Of a stretch of 64,000 nt of DNA, positions 36,999-45,474 are shown piece after piece (position 1 is the first letter of the stretch; each line of letters starts with the position of its first letter). Under the pieces are notes generated by a model. It was not told where the DNA came from and did no database searches. It saw only the letters and a program-made list of their open reading frames with translations. Source of the DNA: Streptococcus parasanguinis (GTDB taxonomy: Bacteria; Bacillota; Bacilli; Lactobacillales; Streptococcaceae); assembly GCF_016648855.1 (NCBI RefSeq), contig NZ_JACLQU010000004.1:62001-126000 (forward strand), given 5' to 3'. The position numbers were made by a program, and so were the translations under genes.

Positions 36999-37026
36999 AA
37001 CTTACTCCTTAACTTATTCACTCTCT

Positions 37027-37057
37027 ATTGTAACAAAAAACTAGGGTTTCCCCTAGT
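37027..37057 (-). terminator. Terminator of the DUF2142 unit fused to the next promoter
   Basis: ACTAGGG (37040-37046) with CCCTAGT (37051-37057), loop TTTC, then on the minus strand TTTTTTGT running into TACAAT (37027-37032), the -10 of the GtrB-like gene. Terminator and promoter together take about 30 bases. Confidence 0.7.
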
Positions 37058-37088
37058 ATATCACTTAATTCCATGGTAAAACAACAAT

Positions 37089-38603
37089 TTAATAGTATTG
37101 ACTAATGGTTGTAATAATTGAGACAAGAATAAACAAAGAAGCAATGTAGGTATAGTTAAATTCTACTTTATTCTTATCATATTCAATAGGTTCTGTTCTA
37201 TTCTGATTCCAAAACAGTCTTCTTGAAAAATCCGTTATACAACCAATGAGAACAAAAATCCCTGAAAAATATCTACCCTGAATCCCTTTAATGGAAATAT
37301 CAGCAACCTCACCCCACATTAGATAAGCTGTCATTAGGATTCCGAAAATAATTCCCATCGAAACAAGTATTACTCCAAACTTTGTAAATGGTTTTATTGG
37401 TTTCCCATTTGGAAGCACAAATAGGGCAACAGATAAGAAAATCAAATAGAACCACATAAAAGCTTTCGTATCATAGGTCAACCAACCAAAAGTAAACAAG
37501 GATTGCAGTTTAAATGGAATAAAATTTACAACTTCTTTAATCATCATTCTAATAAAATCTGAGAAATGATGCATTGTAAAAAAAATCTTTTTCATTGGAT
37601 TAATAGCTGGATTCGGATGAACAACCGTTGCATTTATCCCACTTGTCACTTTCAACCAAATCACACTGGTTAAAGCGACAATAAAAATAGAACCAACAAT
37701 CAAAAGATACTGTTTTTTGTTTAGTTTCTCTTTGGGCAAAAATGCTAATAAACAAACTAGTAACACATAAGGCAATTTTGAAAAAGCAATTAAAATACAT
37801 AAGAAAGTATAGATTAATAAATCTCTATTACTCACTCTCTCTTTTTCAAAATAGGACAGGAATAATCCAACAACTAAAAAGATAAGACCATTGGCAAAAG
37901 CGTCTTGATTAAATGATGCAGCAATATAAATATTGATAGGAATAATAGTTAATAGAGAAAAAATTAATTGCTTATCACCAGATTTTTTTATAGCAAATCT
38001 AACAAGTAAGGCAAAAACTAGTAAATTGAAAAATCTACCTAGAAAAATTGAACCGAATACACTTAAATGGAAGAGACGCGCGATAAGAATTCCCAATGTT
38101 TGGGGCAAATAACTTACAAATGAATAGCCATTGGTATTACCTAAATTAGAATATACTACCTGTTTGTCAGATAATTGTTTCTCTTCCAAATCAGTTTGTA
38201 ATAAAGGCTTCTTAAATTCTTCTTCAACTTCAGATATATCCGATGACACTTTCATCTCTTCTACTGATGAAGGCAAATATAAATGTCCATCACTAATATA
38301 AAGAGCTCTAGAATAATGAAAATTTTCATCTGGTGTATCCATATTCGGGGTATAGACACAAAAAATTAGTCCAGTAAATAAAACTACTGAAAAAATTTTA
38401 TTGTATAACTTAATATCTATTAGTGATAGAAGGGTGAAAATTCCTCCAACAATAACAAATGTTTTAATTGGCGCATTATTAAATGGACCATCGAAATAAA
38501 AATACGTTCCAAATATCAGAAACCAGATAAGCAAAATATAAAATTTCTTTTGCCAAATATTGTGAAAGAAATCAGAACGATTTTTTAAAAGTAGATTTGT
38601 CAT
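37089..38603 (-). CDS. DUF2142 family membrane protein (probable GT-C glycosyltransferase)
   Basis: A 504-residue protein with about 11-12 helices. The first extracellular loop carries DTPDENFHYSRALYISDGHLYLP, with acidic residues where GT-C enzymes hold their catalytic Asp, and the family name DUF2142 fits this motif. Such proteins are thought to take a sugar from an undecaprenyl carrier outside the cell. It sits where gacL, the side-chain transferase, is found in the S. pyogenes locus, so a side-chain role is a reasonable inference. It overlaps the GT4 gene by 4 bases. Confidence 0.78.
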   Translation of the reverse strand: MTNLLLKNRSDFFHNIWQKKFYILLIWFLIFGTYFYFDGPFNNAPIKTFVIVGGIFTLLSLIDIKLYNKIFSVVLFTGLIFCVYTPNMDTPDENFHYSRALYISDGHLYLPSSVEEMKVSSDISEVEEEFKKPLLQTDLEEKQLSDKQVVYSNLGNTNGYSFVSYLPQTLGILIARLFHLSVFGSIFLGRFFNLLVFALLVRFAIKKSGDKQLIFSLLTIIPINIYIAASFNQDAFANGLIFLVVGLFLSYFEKERVSNRDLLIYTFLCILIAFSKLPYVLLVCLLAFLPKEKLNKKQYLLIVGSIFIVALTSVIWLKVTSGINATVVHPNPAINPMKKIFFTMHHFSDFIRMMIKEVVNFIPFKLQSLFTFGWLTYDTKAFMWFYLIFLSVALFVLPNGKPIKPFTKFGVILVSMGIIFGILMTAYLMWGEVADISIKGIQGRYFSGIFVLIGCITDFSRRLFWNQNRTEPIEYDKNKVEFNYTYIASLFILVSIITTISQYY

Positions 38604-39754
38604 GTAACACCTTTCTTTTCTTCTAACTGCTGAAACAGATCATACCACTTTTGAATGATAATATCCTCTGCATAAGTCCCTATGACATATTCACGTCCTC
38701 TTCTTCCAATGTCCTCTAGAAAAGCAGGATTGGTTAGAAAATACCGCATTTTAGTTGCTAACTCCTCAATACTTGGATCAAAGAGCATCTCAGGCGTATC
38801 AGTTTGAAGTTCAGCAACTCCTTGTGAACAATTATAAGTTAATACTGGAGTACCTAAAACCATTGACTCAACAACTGACATACCAAAAGCTTCAGATTTA
38901 GAAGTTAATAAGGTAAACAATGACTCCTGATAAACTTCTTTAACCTGGGTTGTTTTCCCTTTTAAGATAATACGTTTTGTCATTCCTAATTTATCTATGA
39001 GTGACTGGAGACTTTCCTTCAAATTACCAGATCCGTATATATTAAAAACAACATCAGGAAATTCATCTGCCACTTGTGCAAAGGCCTGAATTTGATGATC
39101 AATTTGCTTGACCGGATCTAGCCGACCTACAAAAGAAATCACTTTTGACTTCTCTTGATAATCATTTTCTGATTCTCCTATATATCTTGGTAGTGGATTT
39201 GTAATCGCAACAAATTTTTCCAATGGAATATTGTAATGATTGCTAATCACTTCCGAATAAGAATCCGATAAGAACATTATACAATCCAATTTCGGATATT
39301 TATTTTTAATAATATATGGATAAACTTTATAAATTCCCTTACATTCCAATACAAAATCAGCAGAAGAATGCATTTGTCCAATGAAGAAAGCACAATTAGA
39401 AAATTTCTTCAAACTTTTTTCCATCAAAAGATAAACAATTGGGTTTGCTAAAATGACCATTGGATTCTTTGATTGTGACAAAAGTACAGTTAATTCTTTT
39501 TCTAATTTTTTTGAGTAATACTTTTCTTTTAAGAATAACCACGGCTTTTCAAAGAAAATATCCTCCTGATATAGAAGAATTTCATGATAATTCTTTTGTA
39601 CCTTCTCATACTTTTCTTGTGATTGAACAGCACAGCCGACAACCGTCACTTTGTTTCCATCTTCAGCAAAACGTGTAGCGAGCTGATCAACTACACGCTG
39701 AACACCACCGATTCCACCTAAATGGTGAGTGACAAAAATAATATCTCTTGTCAT
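38600..39754 (-). CDS. Family 4 glycosyltransferase
   Basis: A 384-residue GT-B glycosyltransferase, cytoplasmic. The N-domain has THHLGGIGGVQRVVDQLA. The C-domain has ISFVGRLDPVKQIDHQIQAF and the donor-site ESMVLGTPVLTYNCSQGVAEL, where EAFGMSVVE is the usual EX7E motif. Sugar and linkage are unknown. It lies between the flippase (4 bases) and DUF2142 gene (4-base overlap). Confidence 0.88.
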   Translation of the reverse strand: MTRDIIFVTHHLGGIGGVQRVVDQLATRFAEDGNKVTVVGCAVQSQEKYEKVQKNYHEILLYQEDIFFEKPWLFLKEKYYSKKLEKELTVLLSQSKNPMVILANPIVYLLMEKSLKKFSNCAFFIGQMHSSADFVLECKGIYKVYPYIIKNKYPKLDCIMFLSDSYSEVISNHYNIPLEKFVAITNPLPRYIGESENDYQEKSKVISFVGRLDPVKQIDHQIQAFAQVADEFPDVVFNIYGSGNLKESLQSLIDKLGMTKRIILKGKTTQVKEVYQESLFTLLTSKSEAFGMSVVESMVLGTPVLTYNCSQGVAELQTDTPEMLFDPSIEELATKMRYFLTNPAFLEDIGRRGREYVIGTYAEDIIIQKWYDLFQQLEEKKGVT

Positions 39755-39758
39755 TTTC

Positions 39759-41018
39759 CTATTTCTTTCTTGATTTTATAATACTAAAGATTGTAAAACT
39801 TCCCATTACATAAACTAACATAGCAATGCAAAAACTAATTGAGGCTCCCATAATCTGATACTTATTAACCAGCTCATTTGTTATCAGTTTAGTAACTATA
39901 AACATTAGGGTATACACGGATAATAAATAATAGTGTTTTCTCATGATAATTAAGATATTTTCGAGTATAATCGAAAATGAATACAAGACACCTGAAAAAA
40001 CGAGAATAGTCAGTTCTATCTTATATTTTAATAGATCTATTCCAAATATTAAACTTAGAACATTGACACCTATTAAATAAGCAAAAAAAGTAATAACTAT
40101 CCCTATTAAGAGAGTAAAATTCACTATTTTGAAGAACATTTTGTAAAATATCTGAAACTGTTTCTTCTGCCACAGTTCAGCCATTTGAGTAATGAGAGGT
40201 CTTACTACCAAAATGCAAAGACTCATAAAAAACACTGGCATAAACAGGATATTGTAATCCCTTTGAGCACCAGTCTCGACTATACCTTTAGCATAAGCAC
40301 CAGAAATTGATAACTTCGCCTCATTAAAAACAAGTGTCAATAAAAACCCATAAATAAATAATGAGAAACAAATTTTAATAATTTTTAAGGATTCATCAAA
40401 AATATCCCTTGAAAAAATATGAATAAAACTCACCCTGTCAAACAATTTGAAATGTGCATAATCATAAACAAATACAAAAAACAGATTGATGAAAGCTAGG
40501 ACTATCAGAGTCAAAACCATAGAATGAGACAACAAGAGTCCGAATAAAAGAACGAGTACACTTAAAGTATATCGATAAACCATGGCCTTCCCTGCAATAT
40601 CTAAACGACCATGTTGCTGAAAATAACCTTGGAATAGGTCCGAAAAAGCATCTGCTACACGATACACAATAATCCAAGTAATAATCATCACAGAGCTATT
40701 AGTAAAATCATAGTTTATTATCCTCAAGTAAGGAAATAAAGTAATCAACATCAGGACAACAGTCAGCAATCTTGTAAAAAAGTAAGCTGAAAAAGGATGA
40801 CTTGAGTTGACATCAGTGGCTTGATAGTTTCGAACTTGAAATTGTCCGATAATAATCCATAAATTACCAATTGAGGTAGCTAGACTAAATTGGTCTGCCA
40901 CCTCACTGGTTTGCATTCTAGATACAATTAACAAATATAATACCGAGACTGCTGCTGCCGCAAAATTTCCTAGCAGGTTCCATATGTAAATACTTTTTTG
41001 AGAAGGAGTATTATTCAT
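39759..41018 (-). CDS. Wzx-like flippase / polysaccharide biosynthesis membrane protein (GacK position)
   Basis: About 419 residues with 12 predicted helices, MATE/MVF-like, starting NLLGNFAAAAVSVLYLLIVSRM. It probably flips an undecaprenyl-linked sugar or oligosaccharide made by the GacI-like enzyme. In S. pyogenes the order gacI-gacJ-gacK is the same. The start is taken as the ATG at 41018, preceded by GAGGAG within the gacJ-like gene; the frame is open four codons further. The 8-base overlap with the gacJ-like gene indicates coupling. Confidence 0.83.
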   Translation of the reverse strand: MNNTPSQKSIYIWNLLGNFAAAAVSVLYLLIVSRMQTSEVADQFSLATSIGNLWIIIGQFQVRNYQATDVNSSHPFSAYFFTRLLTVVLMLITLFPYLRIINYDFTNSSVMIITWIIVYRVADAFSDLFQGYFQQHGRLDIAGKAMVYRYTLSVLVLLFGLLLSHSMVLTLIVLAFINLFFVFVYDYAHFKLFDRVSFIHIFSRDIFDESLKIIKICFSLFIYGFLLTLVFNEAKLSISGAYAKGIVETGAQRDYNILFMPVFFMSLCILVVRPLITQMAELWQKKQFQIFYKMFFKIVNFTLLIGIVITFFAYLIGVNVLSLIFGIDLLKYKIELTILVFSGVLYSFSIILENILIIMRKHYYLLSVYTLMFIVTKLITNELVNKYQIMGASISFCIAMLVYVMGSFTIFSIIKSRKK

Positions 41019-41352
41019 CTTTCTCCTCATTTTTGTTTAAAGCGATAACTTGGACAAGATTTTTAAACTTGGTATCTAACTTTGACAACCGTACAGTTAA
41101 TTGGAACTGATTCATTAATAACAAGAAAATAATAAAAAGAAAAATAAAATTAACAGCAGATGCAATTCCTAAGGATGCTGCGATAAACTCTGCTAACTTT
41201 GGAAAAATACTAAAAACTAATAAAATTAATGAAAAGAAGATCCAAAACAAGGCATCATTAATCTGTACACGAGATTTTCTGATGTTCTGGAGAATAAACC
41301 CACATGTTCCCAATGAAACAACAACTAATACAACTTGAAACCAGATTGACAT
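41011..41352 (-). CDS. DUF2304 small membrane protein (GacJ-like)
   Basis: A 113-residue protein with three helices (about 4-20, 34-52 and 62-84) and a basic C-terminal tail. DUF2304 proteins pair with GT2 enzymes; in S. pyogenes GacJ binds GacI and raises its activity in making GlcNAc-phosphate-undecaprenol. The gene is one base after the GacI-like gene and overlaps the flippase gene, as expected for a partner. Confidence 0.83.
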   Translation of the reverse strand: MSIWFQVVLVVVSLGTCGFILQNIRKSRVQINDALFWIFFSLILLVFSIFPKLAEFIAASLGIASAVNFIFLFIIFLLLMNQFQLTVRLSKLDTKFKNLVQVIALNKNEEKDE

Positions 41353-41353
41353 T

Positions 41354-42052
41354 CTATTTTCCTCTCTCTCTAAAATTCTGAATGAATAGAATAGATACGA
41401 ACATATGAATCATGTACTTAATAGAGCGTGAAAAAGTTAAATAACTTTCTCCCGCTTGTCTCTCTTCCATTCGAACTTGAACTTCTGAAATTGGAACACC
41501 ATTTCTTAATAGATAAGAAACAGTATCTGGTTCAGGACCATAGTTGATATTTTTTGCAAAAACTTGTATTAAATCTTTTGAAAACATTCTCATTCCAGAT
41601 GTCGGATCATTAATCGTTTTTCCAGTGGTCAATTTAATAGCAAAACTTATAAGGGTATTCCCTAACATACGAAACGAATTTGGTCTTTTCTCTGTTACAA
41701 AGCGAGAACCTATGACCATTTTATTTCCTTTATCAATTCCATCTTCTAAAGCAGCAATATACTCTGGAAGATGCTGACCATCTGCATCAAATTGCACCGC
41801 TTTTTCATAACCGTATTGGTAAGCATACAATAATCCAGTTTGAAATGCTCCAGCTAGTCCAAGATTGACTGGTAAATCAATAATATTATAGCCATTGTTA
41901 TGACAAATTTCTGAGGTTTGATCTCTTGAACCGTCATTGATAATTACATAATCATACTGGGAATAATTTTGAATAATATTATTTACAACTGACTGAATCG
42001 AACCTTCCTCATTATATGCAGGTATAATAATTAATAAATCTGAGGATTTCAA
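41354..42052 (-). CDS. GacI-like polyprenyl-phosphate glycosyltransferase
   Basis: A 232-residue GT2 enzyme: IIIPAYNEEGSIQSVV, YVIINDGSRDQTS, VQFDADGQHLPEYI metal site, NDPTSGMRMFSKDL and a C-terminal amphipathic or membrane segment. With the DUF2304 partner it should load GlcNAc or a similar sugar on undecaprenyl phosphate, as GacI does. The start is a TTG at 42052, preceded by GGAGGAAGAAGG. It opens the unit gacI-J-K-GT4-DUF2142. A TATAAT lies about 35 bases upstream. Confidence 0.85.
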   Translation of the reverse strand: MKSSDLLIIIPAYNEEGSIQSVVNNIIQNYSQYDYVIINDGSRDQTSEICHNNGYNIIDLPVNLGLAGAFQTGLLYAYQYGYEKAVQFDADGQHLPEYIAALEDGIDKGNKMVIGSRFVTEKRPNSFRMLGNTLISFAIKLTTGKTINDPTSGMRMFSKDLIQVFAKNINYGPEPDTVSYLLRNGVPISEVQVRMEERQAGESYLTFSRSIKYMIHMFVSILFIQNFRERGK

Positions 42053-42087
42053 TATCCTTCTTCCTCCATTAAAATTCTTTTTTATCC

Positions 42088-42093
42088 ATTATA
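42088..42093 (-). promoter_or_regulatory. -10 box of the gacI-like unit
   Basis: TATAAT on the minus strand, about 35 bases before the TTG start. A weak TGGATA lies 17 bases upstream. Confidence 0.5.
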
Positions 42094-42161
42094 CAATAAC
42101 CAAAATATTTTATCCACTAATCTCAGAACTTTATACCAACAATAACAATTGTTGTAAGCAT

Positions 42162-42194
42162 AAAAAAGCTCGATATTAGTTATAAATATCAAGC
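42162..42194 (-). terminator. Terminator of galE
   Basis: On the minus strand GCTTGATATT pairs with AATATCGAGC (one G-U pair) around seven bases, then T6. It ends galE 20 bases after its stop. Confidence 0.75.
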
Positions 42195-42213
42195 AATTCT
42201 TTAAACTTAGTTA

Positions 42214-43230
42214 TTATTCAAATCCATTTGGATGTTTGCTTTGCCATCTCCAGGCATCTTGGCACATGCGATGAATATCATATTGAGCTTTCCAACCTAA
42301 CTCCTCACTTGCTTTCGATGGATCTGCATAACAGGTTGCAATATCTCCAGCACGTCTCTCAATAATTTTATAAGGAATTGTTTTTCCTACCACATCTTCC
42401 ATATTTTGAATGATTTCAAGAACAGAGTATCCTCTACCAGTACCCAAGTTATAAATATTTAACCCTGAATCTTTTTCAAGTTTCCTTAATGCCGCCACAT
42501 GTCCTTTTGCTAAATCAACCACATGGATATAATCGCGGACACCAGTTCCATCTGGAGTTGGATAATCATTACCAAACACATTAACATATTCTAGCTTTCC
42601 AACTGCTACCTGTGTTACATATGGTAAAAGATTATTTGGGATTCCATTTGGATTTTCACCAATATTCCCACTTTCATGAGCACCAATTGGGTTGAAATAG
42701 CGTAACAGCACGATATTCCAGGAAGAATCTGACTTGTATATATCTTGAAGCATCTCTTCAATCATCAACTTTGTTCTTCCATATGGATTGGTTACTGATA
42801 GCGGAAAATCCTCTAAGATAGGGACAGTATGTGGATCACCGTAAACAGTCGCTGACGAGCTAAAAATAATGTTTTTACACTGGACTTCTTCCATAACTCG
42901 AAGCAAGGTCAATGTTCCGGTTATATTGTTTTCATAATATGTGAGAGGGATTTGAACCGATTCTCCAACGGCTTTCAATGCAGCAAAGTGAATCACCCCT
43001 GTAGGTTGTTCTTTTACAAATACTTCCAATAACTTCTCTTTGTCTCGAACATCTATATCGTATAATGTAATAGATTTACCAATAATCTTTTCAACTTCTT
43101 GGATACTTTTTTTACTACTATTCACAAAGTTATCTACCACCACTACTTCATGACCTGCTTTGGTCAATTCGATAATAGTATGGGAACCAATAAAGCCAGC
43201 GCCACCCGTTACTAAAATCTTTTGTTTCAT
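42214..43230 (-). CDS. galE: UDP-glucose 4-epimerase
   Basis: Interconverts UDP-glucose and UDP-galactose (some members also the N-acetyl forms), giving donors for polysaccharide synthesis. About 338 residues with GGAGFIGSH at the NAD site, FSSSATVYGDP and the catalytic YGRTK. The start is the ATG at 43230 behind GAGGA; the frame is open 34 codons further, but that stretch has no homology-like character and covers the promoter. Its place next to the polysaccharide cluster instead of a galactose operon suggests a cell-wall role. Confidence 0.93.
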   Translation of the reverse strand: MKQKILVTGGAGFIGSHTIIELTKAGHEVVVVDNFVNSSKKSIQEVEKIIGKSITLYDIDVRDKEKLLEVFVKEQPTGVIHFAALKAVGESVQIPLTYYENNITGTLTLLRVMEEVQCKNIIFSSSATVYGDPHTVPILEDFPLSVTNPYGRTKLMIEEMLQDIYKSDSSWNIVLLRYFNPIGAHESGNIGENPNGIPNNLLPYVTQVAVGKLEYVNVFGNDYPTPDGTGVRDYIHVVDLAKGHVAALRKLEKDSGLNIYNLGTGRGYSVLEIIQNMEDVVGKTIPYKIIERRAGDIATCYADPSKASEELGWKAQYDIHRMCQDAWRWQSKHPNGFE

Positions 43231-43261
43231 TATTTTTTCCTCATTCAATAAAATTAATACA

Positions 43262-43290
43262 ATTATCCCATATTTTATGAATAATTTCAA
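43262..43290 (-). promoter_or_regulatory. Promoter of galE
   Basis: TTGAAA (43285-43290), 17 bases, GATAAT (43262-43267) with TGG before it, on the minus strand. It lies about 45 bases from the plus-strand promoter of the divergent oxidoreductase. Confidence 0.65.
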
Positions 43291-43331
43291 AAGTTGTCCT
43301 ATATTTTTCACCCCGCCCCTCCCCCTTTTCA

Positions 43332-43340
43332 TGGTATAAT
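43332..43340 (+). promoter_or_regulatory. Extended -10 promoter of the oxidoreductase-helicase pair
   Basis: TGGTATAAT on the plus strand, about 30 bases before the ATG at 43370, followed by GGAAGGA as ribosome-binding site. The -35 area is C-rich and unlike consensus. Confidence 0.65.
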
Positions 43341-43369
43341 AGAGTGAATCGATTACGGAAGGACACCTT

Positions 43370-44350
43370 ATGTTAAAGCTGGGAATTATTGGTACGAGTT
43401 GGATTTCACATGAATTTATTACAGCTGCTCATCAGACAGGCCACTATCACTTGCATGCTGTGTATTCGAGAAAGATGAAGACAGCTCAAGAGTTTTGTGA
43501 GCCTTATGGGGCGGTCTCTTGCTACACGGATTTCATCGACTTCTTAGACAGTGAGCTGGATGTGATTTACATTGCTAGCCCCAATTCTCTTCATTTCGCT
43601 CAGGCCAAGCTTGCTATTCTGGCCAAGAAGCATGTCATCATTGAAAAACCGGCTGTGACCAAGCCTTCTGAATGGAAGGAGCTGGTCAAGCTCGCTAAGG
43701 AGCACCAGGTCTATCTCTTTGAAGCTGCCAGAAATTACCAAGAAGCAGCCTTTCAAGTAGTTAAAGACTTCCTCTCTAATCAGGAAATACTGGGCGCCAA
43801 CTTCACCTTTGCCAAATATTCTTCCAAATTGCCAGCCCTTCTTGCAGGTGAGATGCCCAATATTTTCTCAGATGTCTATGCAGGTGGAGCTTTGATGGAT
43901 CTGGGTGTCTACTGCCTCTACTTGGCGATTGGCTTCTTTGGAGAACCGATCTCCAGTCACTACACCGCTCAGCAATTACCCAATTCGGTTGATCTCTATG
44001 GTCAAGGTGTCTTGATTTATCCAGAGTTTCAGGTTGCCATTCAGGCAGGGAAAAATATCACCAGCCATCTACCTGCTGAAATCTACACCAAGACTGGAAC
44101 GCTGACTCTCAATGCTGTAGCAGCCATCAACCAGGCTCGCTTCGTCAGCCATTCTGGGGAAGTTATCGACCTTCCGATCCAGCCCTGCCCGCACCAAATG
44201 CAAGAAGAGGCGGAAGCCTTTGCCCTTGCCATCGCTCATCAAAAGCCAGCTGCTTATCTTGAATGGTTACAAACAGCTGAGCAGGTCCATGAAACCCTCT
44301 ACCATATGCGTCAAAGCGCTGGAATACAATTTAAGGATGAAAAAGAATGA
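43370..44350 (+). CDS. Gfo/Idh/MocA family oxidoreductase
   Basis: A 326-residue NAD(P)-dependent oxidoreductase: Rossmann start LGIIGTSWISHEFITAA, the DVIYIASPNSLHF stretch and the EKPAVTKPSEW motif whose Lys is catalytic in the family. The C-terminal domain has YAGGALMDLGVYCLYLA. The substrate, probably a sugar or cyclitol, cannot be inferred. It shares ATGA with the following helicase gene, so the two are co-translated, an odd functional pair also seen in other streptococci as far as I remember. Confidence 0.85.
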   Translation: MLKLGIIGTSWISHEFITAAHQTGHYHLHAVYSRKMKTAQEFCEPYGAVSCYTDFIDFLDSELDVIYIASPNSLHFAQAKLAILAKKHVIIEKPAVTKPSEWKELVKLAKEHQVYLFEAARNYQEAAFQVVKDFLSNQEILGANFTFAKYSSKLPALLAGEMPNIFSDVYAGGALMDLGVYCLYLAIGFFGEPISSHYTAQQLPNSVDLYGQGVLIYPEFQVAIQAGKNITSHLPAEIYTKTGTLTLNAVAAINQARFVSHSGEVIDLPIQPCPHQMQEEAEAFALAIAHQKPAAYLEWLQTAEQVHETLYHMRQSAGIQFKDEKE

Positions 44351-45432
44351 AAGAACAATTTCCACAAACCTGGAAAGACCAGTTAGAAACACTCGGATTT
44401 GATGCATTCACTGAAATTCAGGAACAGATCTTCTCCCCTATCTATGAAGGAGAAAATGTCCTCGGGATCAGTCCTACCGGTACTGGTAAGACACTTGCCT
44501 ACCTCTTTCCGAGCTTGCTCAAACTCAAACCGAAGAAGGCCCAACAACTCTTGATTTTGGCTCCTAACACAGAGTTAGCAGGACAAATTTTTGATGTCAC
44601 CAAACAATGGGCAGATCCTCTCGGTCTCCAGACACAACTCTTCCTTTCAGGATCTAGTCAAAAACGGCAAATCGAACGCCTCAAAAAAGGACCCGAAATC
44701 CTGGTTGGGACGCCTGGTCGGATCTTTGAACTGATCAAGCTGAAAAAGATCAAAATGATGAATGTGGAAACCATCATTTTAGATGAATTCGACCAATTAC
44801 TGAGCGATTCTCAGTACCACTTCGTCGACAAGATCAGCCACTATGCTCCCCGCGACCACCAATATATCTATATGAGTGCCACAGCCAAGGTCGATCCAGA
44901 CCAGCTAGAAGAAAATACCCTTCGCATTACGGTTGATGGAGTTTCTTTGGAAAATATCCAACATTTTTATATGCAAGTGGATAAGCGGGACAAGGTCGAA
45001 TTGCTCCGCAAACTCGCCTACATCGAAGATTTTCGTGGTCTGGCTTTTTTCAATAGCCTGTCTGATCTGGGTAGTGCTGAAGAAAAACTACAATACCGTG
45101 GTGTTGAGGCCGTATCGCTCGCAAGCGATGTCAATGTAAAATACCGCAAGGTCATTCTGGAACGCTTCAAAGACCATCAGCTGACCCTCTTACTTGCCAC
45201 CGATTTAGTCGCTCGTGGCATCGATATTGAACATCTTGAGTGTGTGATTAACTACGATATTCCTCGTGATGTAGAGACCTATACCCACCGTGCCGGTCGT
45301 ACAGGACGAATGGGGCATGATGGCTATGTGATTACCTTTATCACCCACCCAGAAGAACTCAAATCCTTAAAAAAATACGCTTCTGTCCGTGAACTGGTTT
45401 TAAAAAATTCAGAACTCTTTTTAAATGAATAA
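44347..45432 (+). CDS. DEAD-box family RNA helicase with DEFD motif
   Basis: A 361-residue core helicase without extensions. Visible motifs: Q motif (FDAFTEIQEQIF), motif I SPTGTGKT, Ia APNTELA, Ib GTPGRI, II LDEFDQLL, III SAT, IV-V ATDLVARGIDI and VI HRAGRTGRMG. Motif II reads DEFD where DEAD is usual; the two ATPase acids are kept. It probably remodels RNA in ribosome assembly or cold adaptation, a family-level inference. It ends at a strong bidirectional terminator. Confidence 0.9.
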   Translation: MKEQFPQTWKDQLETLGFDAFTEIQEQIFSPIYEGENVLGISPTGTGKTLAYLFPSLLKLKPKKAQQLLILAPNTELAGQIFDVTKQWADPLGLQTQLFLSGSSQKRQIERLKKGPEILVGTPGRIFELIKLKKIKMMNVETIILDEFDQLLSDSQYHFVDKISHYAPRDHQYIYMSATAKVDPDQLEENTLRITVDGVSLENIQHFYMQVDKRDKVELLRKLAYIEDFRGLAFFNSLSDLGSAEEKLQYRGVEAVSLASDVNVKYRKVILERFKDHQLTLLLATDLVARGIDIEHLECVINYDIPRDVETYTHRAGRTGRMGHDGYVITFITHPEELKSLKKYASVRELVLKNSELFLNE

Positions 45433-45433
45433 G

Positions 45434-45472
45434 AAAATCCTCTGCTAGTAAATTTACTGCAGAGGATTTTTT
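45434..45472. terminator. Bidirectional terminator, helicase / pgdA
   Basis: AAAATCCTCTGC (45434-45445) and GCAGAGGATTTT (45459-45470) pair perfectly, with AGTAAATTTACT completing the hairpin top. T-runs on both strands serve the two convergent genes. Confidence 0.88.
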
Positions 45473-45474
45473 AG

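Noticed and set aside
43231..43332. 34-residue N-terminal extension of GalE
   Set aside because: GalE proteins begin at the nucleotide-binding strand; a -35/-10 promoter and a ribosome-binding site lie inside this stretch.
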